Source of the DNA: Millisia brevis NBRC 105863
GTDB lineage: Bacteria; Actinomycetota; Actinomycetes; Mycobacteriales; Mycobacteriaceae
Reading direction: 5' to 3'
DNA: 45,399 nucleotides
Assembly: GCF_001552615.1 (NCBI RefSeq)
Contig: NZ_BCRN01000014.1
Coordinates: 1-45,399, forward strand
The notes under the pieces are model-generated. The model ran no database searches. It saw only the letters and a program-made list of their open reading frames with translations, and was not told the DNA's origin. This document shows, piece by piece, positions 34,076 through 42,454 of the stretch. A program made the translations under genes and the position numbers. Position 1 is the first letter of the stretch; each line of letters begins with the position of its first letter.

Positions 34076-34675
34076 TCACAGCCGGATCGAGGTGACGGGG
34101 AGCGAACCGATCGCGCCGGCCATGCTCGGGGTGGCCTTCGCCCGGTTCCACGGCATGCGGGAGAGGGCTTGGCCCATCAGACAGGAATCGGTGAGCGCGG
34201 CGACCACCAGGCCGCCGCTGATCGCGAACGCCCCGAAGCGCAGGGCCGGTCGGACGAATTCCGCGCCGAGCAGGCTGGTCAGTACGATCGCGCCGGCGGT
34301 GAAGCGGACCTGCCGCTCGATCGCCCAGCGTTGGACGCCGCGCACCACCCGACCGCCGGCGGCCTCGTAGGCTCCCACCCCGCCGGTCAGCACCGTCGCG
34401 GTCGTGACGCCTGCCGCAGCCAGGCGATCCTGCGCTTGGGTCGCCCGGTTGCTGGACTGGCAGACCAACACCGCGCGCAGGCCGAGTCGATCGGCGAGTT
34501 CCGAGGTGTGCTCGGACAGTATCGGCAACGGCACATTGTAGGAGCCGTGGATGTGGACCGATTCGAATTCGGCGGAGGAGCGGACGTCGATGATCGTCAC
34601 ATCGTCGTGGTGATGCTGCCAGTCGCGCAGCTCCTCGGCGGAGATGGTGCGCAGGTCGGTGGACTGATCGGCCAT
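34076..34675 (-). CDS. rhodanese with C-terminal membrane (DUF2892-like) segment
   Basis: A 199-residue protein. The N-terminal rhodanese domain has the active-site Cys72 in LVCQSSNRATQ (CxxxxR loop), plus the DVRSSAEFESVHIHGSYNVP block. The C-terminal 80 residues hold two short hydrophobic segments (RFTAGAIVLTSLLGAEF; GLVVAALTDSCLMGQAL), as in the YgaP/DUF2892 membrane rhodaneses. It transfers sulfane sulfur, probably persulfide to an acceptor such as sulfite. GAAGGA precedes the ATG. It lies between the CstB-like gene and tauE, with 78 and 85 base gaps, and is likely cotranscribed. Confidence 0.9.
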   Translation of the reverse strand: MADQSTDLRTISAEELRDWQHHHDDVTIIDVRSSAEFESVHIHGSYNVPLPILSEHTSELADRLGLRAVLVCQSSNRATQAQDRLAAAGVTTATVLTGGVGAYEAAGGRVVRGVQRWAIERQVRFTAGAIVLTSLLGAEFVRPALRFGAFAISGGLVVAALTDSCLMGQALSRMPWNRAKATPSMAGAIGSLPVTSIRL

Positions 34676-34753
34676 GGGGAATCCTTCTGTGCGGGACAGG
34701 ATCTGTCGAGTGGAGCGAGGTCGCGCCGGCGGAGCCCGGTCGGGCGGTTGTGG

Positions 34754-36178
34754 TCAGGTGAGGGCAGGCGAGGCCGCGGCCGAGTTTCGGCGGGACTGTT
34801 GTGCCGCCGACCAGGCCGCGTAACTTCCCTCGAGTTCGACGACGTCGAATCCGGCGCGGCGCAGGGCGCTCGAGGCGACGGTATTGCGTGTACCCGACTG
34901 GCAATAGGTCACGATCGTGCCGGACCGGGGAAGCCGGTCGAGATGCCACAGAACCCGTGCGGCACTGAGCTGCTCGGCGCCGGGAATGTGGCCGGCCGCA
35001 TATTCGGTGCGCTGTCGCACATCCAGGAGCAGGGCGGCGTCGACGTCCGGCAATCCCTCCGGCGTGACCATCGGCGGAACGAACGCCGGCAGCCCCTCGA
35101 TCGTCGTGACGTATCCGGCGGTCCGATCGATGCCGACCCGCAGCAGGCGGTCCGCGATCGACTGTGCGGCAGCCTGATCGGGCGCGAGCAGCACCAATGG
35201 ACGGGCGTCGCGCTGCGGGTCGTAGGCCCACGCGGCGTGGGTGACGGTCTTCGGGCCGTCGGGGACGTTCAACGATCCGGCGACCGTGCCGAGATGGGCT
35301 TCGTCGGGAGATCGGGTGTCCACGAAGGTGATCGCGTCGCGCTCGAGCCCGTCCGCCACCGCCTCGACCGTCAGCTCGGCGACCGGTGCGCGGTCGCCGA
35401 GGATGGCCGGACCCTCGCGGTTCTGCATCTTCATCCGCGCGAAGTAGGCATGGGCGTCGGGCTGTCCGTCGAGGAGTTCGTCGATGAAGCCCTGCTCGTC
35501 GCCGGCCGTCAGGTAGCGACTCCACCACGCGTTGCGCCGCTCGTATCCGACCGTGGTCGACGGCAGCGCGCCGAGCGCCTTGCCGCAGGCGCTTCCCGAG
35601 CCGTGTCCGGGGAAGACCTGCAGGTGATCGGGCATCGTCAGGAAGACGTCGCGCAGCCCGGCAAAGAGCTGCCGGGCACCCTCGAAGCGGGTGTCGATGC
35701 CGCCGGCGGCCTCGTCGAGCAGGTCGGGACGGCCCAGATCACCGGCGAAGACGAAGTCTCCGGAGATCATGTAGCCGGGCTCGTCGCTGAAGGCGCCGTC
35801 GGTCACCAGGAAGACCAGGTGTTCCGGGGTATGCCCCGGGGTGTGGCGGGCACGGATCGTGATATTGCCGACCGTGATCGTGTCGCCGTCGTGGAGGCGT
35901 TCGGCGTCGAAGCCGTACTGCCAGTCGGCGCCGCCCTCGCCGGAGACGTACATCCGCGCCCCGGTAGCCGCGGCGAGTTCCCGTGTACCCGACAGGTAGT
36001 CGGCGTGGATGTGGGTCTCGGTCACCGCGGCGATCCGCATGCCGTGCCGGGCGGCGAGCGCCAGGTACTCGGCGATATCGCGGCGGGCGTCGATGACCAC
36101 GGCCTCGCCGGTCGCCTGACAGCCGATCACGTACCCGGCCTGCGCCAGGTCTTCGTCGTAGATCCGTTCGAGGAGCAT
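34754..36178 (-). CDS. CstB-like persulfide dioxygenase-rhodanese fusion
   Basis: A 474-residue fusion. N-terminal ETHE1-type metallo-beta-lactamase domain (residues 1-~250): THIHADYLSG (His56, His58, Asp60), HTPGHTPEHL and SGDFVFAGDLGRPDLL give the non-haem iron site. Then comes a rhodanese-like domain without catalytic Cys (the loop reads LLAPDQAAAQ) and a C-terminal active rhodanese with Cys426 in VTYCQSGTRN. This is the architecture of CstB of Staphylococcus, which oxidises persulfides to sulfite/thiosulfate. ATG at 36178 with GGAAGG upstream. First gene of a sulfur unit with rhodanese and tauE, behind two ATACCCC-N2-GGGGTAT sites that would be bound by a CsoR/CstR-type repressor; none is encoded here. 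Confidence 0.88.
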   Translation of the reverse strand: MLLERIYDEDLAQAGYVIGCQATGEAVVIDARRDIAEYLALAARHGMRIAAVTETHIHADYLSGTRELAAATGARMYVSGEGGADWQYGFDAERLHDGDTITVGNITIRARHTPGHTPEHLVFLVTDGAFSDEPGYMISGDFVFAGDLGRPDLLDEAAGGIDTRFEGARQLFAGLRDVFLTMPDHLQVFPGHGSGSACGKALGALPSTTVGYERRNAWWSRYLTAGDEQGFIDELLDGQPDAHAYFARMKMQNREGPAILGDRAPVAELTVEAVADGLERDAITFVDTRSPDEAHLGTVAGSLNVPDGPKTVTHAAWAYDPQRDARPLVLLAPDQAAAQSIADRLLRVGIDRTAGYVTTIEGLPAFVPPMVTPEGLPDVDAALLLDVRQRTEYAAGHIPGAEQLSAARVLWHLDRLPRSGTIVTYCQSGTRNTVASSALRRAGFDVVELEGSYAAWSAAQQSRRNSAAASPALT

Positions 36179-36217
36179 GTGCACCCTTCCGTCGCCTGCT
36201 GACCATCCAACTGCTTG

Positions 36218-36233
36218 ATACCCCGTGGGGTAT
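36218..36233. promoter_or_regulatory. CsoR/CstR-like operator, proximal
   Basis: ATACCCC-GT-GGGGTAT, 7-bp perfect arms (GATACCCC/GGGGTATC if extended to 36217-36234), 40 bases upstream of the CstB-like start. The twin site lies at 36246-36261, 28 bases centre to centre. CsoR-family repressors bind such GC-rich ATACCC/GGGTAT palindromes and release DNA on copper or persulfide. Confidence 0.65.
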
Positions 36234-36245
36234 CTACACCGTGAC

Positions 36246-36261
36246 ATACCCCTGGGGGTAT
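36246..36261. promoter_or_regulatory. CsoR/CstR-like operator, distal
   Basis: ATACCCC-TG-GGGGTAT, the same arms as the site at 36218-36233 with a different centre. Both lie in the 132-base gap between the methyltransferase-like gene and the CstB-like gene. Confidence 0.65.
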
Positions 36262-36310
36262 TGCAAATGGTTGCGGGTGCCCGGCTTCGGATGCGTCGTC
36301 GGGTCGGGTT

Positions 36311-36931
36311 CTACCGTGGGTCGGGGGAGTGGAATCTGCCGATACCCGGCACGAAGCGGCCGACCCGGGCACCGTACTCGCGGTAGCTCGCGCCGTGCGT
36401 GGCAAGCAGATATGGCTCCTCCACGACGCGGACCTGCACCTCGATGGCGACCGTGAGGGCGAGCACCGCGGCGACGGCGATCGGGTTGGGGACGAGCAGG
36501 GCCAGTCCGATCGCGGTGAGCATCAGGGCGGTGAAGAACGGATTTCGGACGAACCCGAACAGGCCGGCCCGCACCAGGTCGGTCGTCTCGTCGTCGCGGA
36601 CACCGACCCGCCAGTTGCGTCCCATCGCCGTCTGGGCGAGCAGCGACAGGGCCGTGCCGAGCAGCATCACCCCGACGCCGAGCGCGGGGGCCGCGGTCGG
36701 CATCGGCGCCGGATCGATGACGCCGAGCATCTGGAGGATCGGTGCGGCCAGGCCGAGCAGGAGTGCGGCGATGAATCCGACACCGCCCCACCAGCCGGCC
36801 GAGCCGACCGGCCCGGACAGTCCCCGATACCCGGTGGAGCCCGTCCGTCGGTACATCAGCCACGCCCGCACTCCGAACGCGGCGACGAGATAGCCCGCGT
36901 AGAGACAGAGGGCCAGGGCGGCCGGGCTCAT
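36311..36931 (-). CDS. isoprenylcysteine carboxyl methyltransferase-family membrane protein
   Basis: A 206-residue membrane protein with about five helices. The C-terminal half carries the ICMT/phospholipid methyltransferase signature: LVRAGLFGFVRNPFFTALML and VVEEPYLLATHGASYREYGARVGRFVP. In bacteria such proteins are methyltransferases of membrane lipids or quinone-like isoprenoids, rarely characterised. It lies between the sulfur unit (same strand, 132 bases) and the divergent cmtR; functional connection to either is not evident. The operators downstream of it belong to the CstB gene. Confidence 0.8.
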   Translation of the reverse strand: MSPAALALCLYAGYLVAAFGVRAWLMYRRTGSTGYRGLSGPVGSAGWWGGVGFIAALLLGLAAPILQMLGVIDPAPMPTAAPALGVGVMLLGTALSLLAQTAMGRNWRVGVRDDETTDLVRAGLFGFVRNPFFTALMLTAIGLALLVPNPIAVAAVLALTVAIEVQVRVVEEPYLLATHGASYREYGARVGRFVPGIGRFHSPDPR

Positions 36932-37017
36932 CGCCGCGAACCCGTCACGGGACGGGTCGCCTCGAGCCGGGCTCGGGCAGTGCGGGCACGGAGGTGCTGA
37001 TTGGTCAGCGATCGCTG

Positions 37018-37041
37018 TATAGTCATTGTGTGCTGACTATA
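37018..37041. promoter_or_regulatory. CmtR operator with leaderless promoter
   Basis: Perfect inverted repeat TATAGTCA-ttgtgtgc-TGACTATA (8-bp arms, 8-base spacer). Its left arm begins with TATAGT, a -10 hexamer 6 bases before the GTG at 37030; the right arm lies inside the first codons of cmtR. Transcription would start at or next to the start codon, giving a leaderless mRNA, and the bound repressor would cover both promoter and start. Confidence 0.7.
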
Positions 37042-37416
37042 GCGTCCCGGCTCGACGCGATGAACCGTCTGGGCCGTGCGATGGCCGACCCCACACGCTC
37101 ACGAATTCTGTTGTCCCTCTTGGAGAAGCCGGGATACCCGGCGGTGCTCGCGCGCGAGCTCGGGCTCTCCCGCACCAACGTCTCGAATCACCTCGCCTGT
37201 CTGCGGGGGTGCGGGATCGTCGTCGCGGAGGCCGAGGGTCGGCAGACTCGCTACGAGATCGCCGATCCGCACCTGACCCGCGCGCTCGAGGCCCTGGTCG
37301 AGGTGGTCCTGGCCGTCGACGACGGGGCGCCGTGTCTCGACGCCGCCTGCGTCGTCCCCACCTGCTGTGGATCCGGGGCGACCGAGCCCGGCGACGCCGG
37401 TACCCGGTCGCCGTGA
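37030..37416 (+). CDS. cmtR: CmtR-type ArsR-family metal sensor
   Basis: A 128-residue ArsR/SmtB repressor closely resembling M. tuberculosis CmtR (Cd/Pb sensor): the recognition-helix block RTNVSNHLACLRGCGIV holds Cys57 and Cys61, and the C-terminal Cys102 in GAPCLDA completes the three-Cys metal site, with the same numbering as in the known protein. Additional cysteines follow (Cys107, 112, 113 in ACVVPTCCGSG), beyond what CmtR needs. GTG 37030 is supported by the CmtR N-terminus (LTxxxR) and the -10 box 6 bases upstream. It probably represses itself and the coupled ATPase gene and releases DNA on metal. Confidence 0.92.
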   Translation: MLTIASRLDAMNRLGRAMADPTRSRILLSLLEKPGYPAVLARELGLSRTNVSNHLACLRGCGIVVAEAEGRQTRYEIADPHLTRALEALVEVVLAVDDGAPCLDAACVVPTCCGSGATEPGDAGTRSP

Positions 37417-39416
37417 GCCGGGAGTGCTGCGGGCCGGACCCGGTGGTGGCGCCCGAGGCCGTCTCCTACAACCCGGACGCCGAGCGGGACCGGATGCCCT
37501 GGTGGCGGGATCGCGCCCTGGCCCTGCCGGTCGGCGCCGGCCTGTTGTGGCTGCTCGGAATGATCCTGGAACGCACCGGACCCGAGGTGATCGCATCGGC
37601 GGTTTATGCGCTCGCCCTGGCCGTCGTAGGCGCGACCTTCGTGCCGGAGGCGCTGCGCCGCCTGATCCGGCGGCGCGGTGGCGATCGGCTCGGTGTGGGA
37701 TTGCTGATGACGATCGCGGCGGCCGGCGCGGTCCTGCTCGGCCACATCGGTGAGGCCGCGGCACTCGCCTTTCTCTTCTCGATCGCCGAGGCCCTCGAGG
37801 AGCGGGCGATGGAGCGGGCGCGCCGCGGTCTGCGAGCCCTGCTGTCCCTGATCCCGGACACCGCACGCATCGCTCGCCCGGACGGCGCGCATACCGTCCG
37901 CGCCGCCGACGTGCGGCGTGGCGACATCCTTGTCGTCGGCGCCGGCGATCGGATCGCCACCGACGGCGTGACGGTCACCGGGCGGTCCTGGGTCGACACC
38001 TCGGCGATCACCGGCGAGTCGATCCCCGTCGAGGTCGGCCCCGGCGACGAGGTCGCGGCCGGCTCGGTCAACGGCTCGGGCACGATCACGATCGAGGCGA
38101 CCGCCGACGGGTACGACAACTCCGTGACCCGCATCGTGCACCTCGTCGAACAGGCGCACGCGGCGAAGGGGGAGCGGGCTCGGCTGGCCGATCGCATCGC
38201 GCGCCCCCTGGTGCCGCTGGTGTTGATCGCCGCCGCGCTGACCGCGGGTTTCGGTGTGCTGCTGGGTGATCCGGTGATCTGGATCGAGCGGGCCCTCGTC
38301 GTGCTGGTGGCGGCTTCGCCCTGCGCACTCGCGATCGCGGTGCCGGTCACGGTGATCTCCGCGATCGGTTCGGCGAGCCGCTTCGGCGTGGCGATCACCT
38401 CGGGCGTCGCCTTCGAGCAATTGGGCACGATCCGCACCGTCGCGGTCGACAAGACCGGCACCCTCACCCGCAACGACCCTCGTGTGGTGACCACGCGCGT
38501 CGCCCCCGGCCACACCGCCGACGACCTGCTGCGCGTCGCAGCAGCGGTCGAAGCGACCAGCAGTCACCCGCTGGCACGAGCACTGCTCGCGGCGGCTCCC
38601 GGACACCCGCGGGCGGTCGACGTGTCCGAAGTACCCGGTCGCGGCCTCACCGGCAGCGTCGAGGGGCGCCGGGTACGCGTCGGGAGCGACCGCTGGATCG
38701 CACTCGGCGAACTCGCCGAGGAGGCGGCCGATCTCGCCGACGAGGGGATGACGATCATCGTCGTCGAGATCGACGGGGCCACCGTCGGCGTCGTCGGGGT
38801 GCGCGACGAACCGCGCCCCGAGGCGGCCGAGGCGATCGCGGCGCTGCACGCGCAGGGCATCGACACCGTGATGCTCACCGGTGACAACGCCCGCACCGCG
38901 CGAGCGATCGCCGCCCGCACCGGGATCGAGACCGTACACGCCGAGCAACTCCCCGCGCAGAAGGCGGAGCGGATCCGCCGGCTCGCACAACGCCGGCCGA
39001 CCGCGATGATCGGCGACGGCATCAACGACGCCCCGGCACTCGCCTCGGCAACGGTCGGCATCGCCATGGGCGTCGGTGGCTCGGCCGCGGCGATCGAGTC
39101 CGCCGACATCGCCTTCACCGGCAGTGACCTGCGCCTGATCCCCGACGCGATCGCGCACGCCCGTCGCGGTCGAGCGATCATGACCGGCAATATCGCCCTG
39201 GCGGTGGCGATCATCGTGGTGCTCTTTCCCCTGGCCCTGACCGGGGTGCTCGGCCTGGCTGCGGTCGTGCTCATCCACGAGATCGCGGAGATCGTCATCA
39301 TCGGCAACGGACTGCGGGCCGCCCGAACCGGTGGACGCCGCGCGGCCCCGCTGCCGGATTACCCGATCGGTCGAGTCCCCGAGGCTGGAAAGGGGCAAAC
39401 TAGGCTGTCCGCGTGA
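37413..39416 (+). CDS. ctpG: P1B-type heavy-metal ATPase (CtpG-like)
   Basis: A 667-residue P-type ATPase. The N-terminus has only a short Cys pair (RECCGPD, Cys5-Cys6), not a full metal-binding domain. The membrane metal motif is Ser302-Pro303-Cys304 (AASPCALAIAVP); phosphorylation Asp346 in DKTGTLT, TGES in the actuator domain (SAITGESIPVEVG), MLTGDNARTA and GDGINDAPAL in the hinge all fit. It exports soft or divalent metal ions (Cd, Pb, Zn or Co class) from the cytoplasm. GTG overlaps the cmtR stop by 4 bases (GTGA), as in the M. tuberculosis cmtR-ctpG pair. It in turn overlaps the kinase gene by 4 bases. Confidence 0.9.
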   Translation: MSRECCGPDPVVAPEAVSYNPDAERDRMPWWRDRALALPVGAGLLWLLGMILERTGPEVIASAVYALALAVVGATFVPEALRRLIRRRGGDRLGVGLLMTIAAAGAVLLGHIGEAAALAFLFSIAEALEERAMERARRGLRALLSLIPDTARIARPDGAHTVRAADVRRGDILVVGAGDRIATDGVTVTGRSWVDTSAITGESIPVEVGPGDEVAAGSVNGSGTITIEATADGYDNSVTRIVHLVEQAHAAKGERARLADRIARPLVPLVLIAAALTAGFGVLLGDPVIWIERALVVLVAASPCALAIAVPVTVISAIGSASRFGVAITSGVAFEQLGTIRTVAVDKTGTLTRNDPRVVTTRVAPGHTADDLLRVAAAVEATSSHPLARALLAAAPGHPRAVDVSEVPGRGLTGSVEGRRVRVGSDRWIALGELAEEAADLADEGMTIIVVEIDGATVGVVGVRDEPRPEAAEAIAALHAQGIDTVMLTGDNARTARAIAARTGIETVHAEQLPAQKAERIRRLAQRRPTAMIGDGINDAPALASATVGIAMGVGGSAAAIESADIAFTGSDLRLIPDAIAHARRGRAIMTGNIALAVAIIVVLFPLALTGVLGLAAVVLIHEIAEIVIIGNGLRAARTGGRRAAPLPDYPIGRVPEAGKGQTRLSA

Positions 39417-41272
39417 CTTCGAACGTGACCGTGATCGATCAACGGTTCCAACTGATCGAACAGTTGGGCAGCGGTGGCATGGGCACCGTGTGGCGGGCGT
39501 TCGACCTGGCTCTGCACCGGGAGGTCGCCCTCAAGGAGGTGCGGGCCGATACCGACTCGCCCACCGATGCGAGCGTCCACCGCGAGCGGGTGCTGCGCGA
39601 GGCGCGGGCGCTCGCCCGCATCCGCCACCCCAACGTCGTCGCCATCCACCACATCGTCGACACCCCGCAGCAGCCGCATCCGTGGATCGTCATGGAACTG
39701 GTCCGCGGACATGCGCTCTCGGACGTGCTGACCGACGGTGCGCTGCCGGCCGGGCAGGTGGCCCAACTCGGCCGGGGCATCCTCGCGGCGCTGCGGGCCG
39801 CGCATTCGGTCGGCGTCCTGCACCGGGACGTCAAGCCGGCCAACGTCCTCGTTCGGGACGACGGGTCGCCCGTGCTGACCGATTTCGGTATCGCGGCGGT
39901 CAACGACATGACCGGCCTGACCGCCACCGGCAGCGTGGTCGGATCGCTCAGCTACGTGGCCCCGGAGCGACTCGGCGGCGTCGAGGGCAACCCCGCGTCC
40001 GACCTCTGGTCACTCGGGTTGGTGATGTTCGTCGCGGTCGAGGGCTACAACCCGATGCGCCGCGATACCTCCGTGGAGACCCTCGCGGCGGTCCTGCGAG
40101 CGGACATCCCGCCCGCGCAACGCGCCGGCCCGCTGGCCCCGGTGCTGCGGGCGCTCCTGGTCGCCGATCCGGCCGCCCGGCCGTCCGCCGATCGTCTCGA
40201 CGCCATGCTCGCCGATGCCGCCCGAGCCGGGGGCGCGGCAGCGATGTGGGCGGGTAGCCCCTCGGACTACACCTCCCTGCACCCGCCGACGCCGGCCCCG
40301 AGCGTCCCCGACAACCCGCGGACCGGACCATCGGGACCGATGACGTTCCCGCCCGGTCCAGCCAACCCTTCGGATGCACCCGCCGGTCCGCCTCCCGGAT
40401 GGAACCGGTCCGCCGCCCAGCCGGCCGCCTACAGCGCTCCCGGTCCCACGGCGCACGGATACCCCACCCAACAGGGACATCCGAACCAGCAGGGACATCC
40501 GAACCAGCAGGGATATCCCCACCAGCAGGGACATCCGAACGGGCGGGGATATCCGGCCGGCGGTCAACGACCCGCCGGCGCGTACGGCTATGTCCCGGAA
40601 CGGTCGTCCGGGTCGTCGCGCGGACCGCTGATCGCGATCGGCGCCGTGGTGGTCGGCGTCGTGGCGGCCGCGGCCGGGGTGGTCGCCCTCTGGCCGGAGC
40701 GCACCGCGAGCACCACCGATACCGCGGCGGCCACGTCGATAGCGATGCCCGCCGCGATCGACACGTCGGCGGCGGCGCCGACCACAGCGATCGAGGACAC
40801 CCCCCGGACCACCGCACCCGCGGCACCGGAGATCAACCTGGTGGCCGGGGAGGGGATGGACACCGCGATCGCGGCGCTCGAACAGGCCAGCGGCACATCG
40901 CAGTTCGGCCGGACCACGGTTTACCCCGATTTCATCAATACCGAGGCTCCGCTACCGGACAATCCGACGCTCTACGACGACTACTCGTATCGCAACGGTG
41001 TCGCGTCCCGCAACGGTGCGGGCGGAATGCTCGATGGGGCGACCGTCGACCTCGGCGCGATCGACTGGAGCATCCTGCCCGGCCTGTACGCGACCGCGGA
41101 GGCGGAGTTGGGGATTCCCGCCCCCACGAACCGGTACTTCATCGTCGATCCGGCCTGGGTCTTCAACGACGACAAGCCGACGGTCCTGGTGTACCTGTCC
41201 GACGACTACGGCGGCGCCTACCTGTCGGCCAACCTCGACGGGACGGTTGTCAGCATCCTGCCGCGCAACTGA
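39413..41272 (+). CDS. membrane Ser/Thr protein kinase coupled to the metal ATPase gene
   Basis: A 619-residue PASTA-less kinase. Kinase domain about residues 11-265: G-loop LGSGGMGTVW, Lys41 in VALKEV, HRDVKPANVL (Asp139), DFG (Asp157), activation segment TGSVVGSLSYVAPERL. Then a Pro/Gly-rich linker with six 18-bp repeats (residues 349-384), a membrane helix (residues 404-426), a Thr/Ala-rich stalk and an extracytoplasmic domain (about residues 476-619) that I do not recognise (DPAWVFNDDKPTVLVYLSDDYGGAYLSANLDG). It may sense an envelope signal and phosphorylate proteins in the cytoplasm. Its GTG overlaps the stop of the ATPase gene by 4 bases (GTGA), an unusual pairing with metal efflux. Confidence 0.9.
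   Translation: MTSNVTVIDQRFQLIEQLGSGGMGTVWRAFDLALHREVALKEVRADTDSPTDASVHRERVLREARALARIRHPNVVAIHHIVDTPQQPHPWIVMELVRGHALSDVLTDGALPAGQVAQLGRGILAALRAAHSVGVLHRDVKPANVLVRDDGSPVLTDFGIAAVNDMTGLTATGSVVGSLSYVAPERLGGVEGNPASDLWSLGLVMFVAVEGYNPMRRDTSVETLAAVLRADIPPAQRAGPLAPVLRALLVADPAARPSADRLDAMLADAARAGGAAAMWAGSPSDYTSLHPPTPAPSVPDNPRTGPSGPMTFPPGPANPSDAPAGPPPGWNRSAAQPAAYSAPGPTAHGYPTQQGHPNQQGHPNQQGYPHQQGHPNGRGYPAGGQRPAGAYGYVPERSSGSSRGPLIAIGAVVVGVVAAAAGVVALWPERTASTTDTAAATSIAMPAAIDTSAAAPTTAIEDTPRTTAPAAPEINLVAGEGMDTAIAALEQASGTSQFGRTTVYPDFINTEAPLPDNPTLYDDYSYRNGVASRNGAGGMLDGATVDLGAIDWSILPGLYATAEAELGIPAPTNRYFIVDPAWVFNDDKPTVLVYLSDDYGGAYLSANLDGTVVSILPRN
40457..40564 (+). repeat. six tandem 18-bp repeats in the kinase linker
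   Basis: Each unit encodes G[H/Y]P-x-x-x; the first four end in QQ (TQQ, NQQ, NQQ, HQQ), the last two in GR and GG. The two central units are identical. The region is flexible, proline- and glutamine-rich linker between the kinase domain and the membrane helix, and its copy number may vary between strains. Confidence 0.85.
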
Positions 41273-41302
41273 TCCGCGGGCGTCGAGGTCGGCCGACCGG
41301 CG

Positions 41303-42316
41303 TCAGCGGCCGACGAGCGGCGCGAGGACCTTGCCGGCGCGCGCGACGGCACCGGGCTCGTGACCGTTGCGCACCATGTTGATCACGACACCGTCGACGC
41401 CGGCGTCGAGGACCCGCTTCTGGATCTGCTCGGCGACATCGTCGGGGGTACCGGCGAAGATGCGGTCGGTGGCGGCCGCGTACTCCTCGGGGGAGAGGTT
41501 CGTCGGATCCTGCCCGATCGACCGGAGGAAGTCGTCGATCTGGCCGCGGGCGACGTCACCGTTGTCGTCCATCATCACGAAGGCCAGGAAGCTGGTCTCC
41601 AGGGTGGCCGGGTCGCGCCCGATCTCCTCGCAGCGCAGCCGCACCGCCTCGACCTTCCGTGGCAGTTCCGATGCGTTGCAGATGATGTTGAGATGGTCCG
41701 CGTACCGGGCGGCCAGGCCGAAGGTCTTCTTCTCACCGCCGCCGCCGAGCATGATCGGCAACGAATCGCGGATGCGCGGCTCGTTGATCGTGTCCTTGGC
41801 GGTGTACCACTGCCCGTCGACGTTCGGCCGGCGGCCGCGCAGCATCGGTTCGATGATCTGCAGGGCCTCGTCGAGGCGGACGAATCGATCGGTGAACGTA
41901 CCGAATTCGTAGCCCATCTGCTCGTGTTCGAGCTGATACCAGCCGGCACCGATCGCCAGCACCGCGCGACCACCGCTGACCACGTCGAGGGTGGTGACCG
42001 TCTTGGCGAGCATCGCCGGATTGCGATAGGTATTGCCGGTGACCAGCGTCGAGAGCTGGATCGTCGAGGTGGCCGTCGCCAGCGCGCCGAGCGTCGTGTA
42101 CGCCTCGAGCATGGGCTCGTCCGGGCGACCGAGGCTGGGCAGCTGATAGAAGTGGTCCATCACCAGGACGGTGTCGAATCCGTTGGCCTCCGCCTCGACG
42201 GCCTGTGCGGCGACGGTCGGGAAGATGCGGGCGGGATCGCCGCCGGGGTAGGTGAAGTTGGGGATCTGGTACCCGAGCCGAATGCCGGACGAGTTTCGGA
42301 TTCCTGCCGATGTCAT
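41303..42316 (-). CDS. LLM-class flavin/F420-dependent oxidoreductase
   Basis: A 337-residue bacterial luciferase-like protein of the F420 type found in Mycobacteriales: LGYQIPNFTYPGGDPA at the N-terminus, DTVLVMDHFYQLP, STLVTGNTYRNPAMLAKTVTTLDVVSGGRAVLAIGAGW (the classic family segment) and LPIMLGGGGEKKTFGLAARYADHLNI. F420-dependent members reduce or oxidise small organics; the substrate is unknown. ATG at 42316 with GGTGGAG just upstream. It converges on the kinase gene and follows the DJ-1-like gene on the same strand with 138 bases between. Confidence 0.9.
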   Translation of the reverse strand: MTSAGIRNSSGIRLGYQIPNFTYPGGDPARIFPTVAAQAVEAEANGFDTVLVMDHFYQLPSLGRPDEPMLEAYTTLGALATATSTIQLSTLVTGNTYRNPAMLAKTVTTLDVVSGGRAVLAIGAGWYQLEHEQMGYEFGTFTDRFVRLDEALQIIEPMLRGRRPNVDGQWYTAKDTINEPRIRDSLPIMLGGGGEKKTFGLAARYADHLNIICNASELPRKVEAVRLRCEEIGRDPATLETSFLAFVMMDDNGDVARGQIDDFLRSIGQDPTNLSPEEYAAATDRIFAGTPDDVAEQIQKRVLDAGVDGVVINMVRNGHEPGAVARAGKVLAPLVGR

Positions 42317-42454
42317 GACTCCACCGTAGGACTGTGAGTTCACTCTAAGTCAAGGCCCAAGCGGGACTTGTTCGTTCGGTCCGATTTCGAATCCTCGGTA
42401 ACGCGACGAACCGGACATCGCTCGAGTCGGGACGTTCGAGTCGGAGCGATCGAG

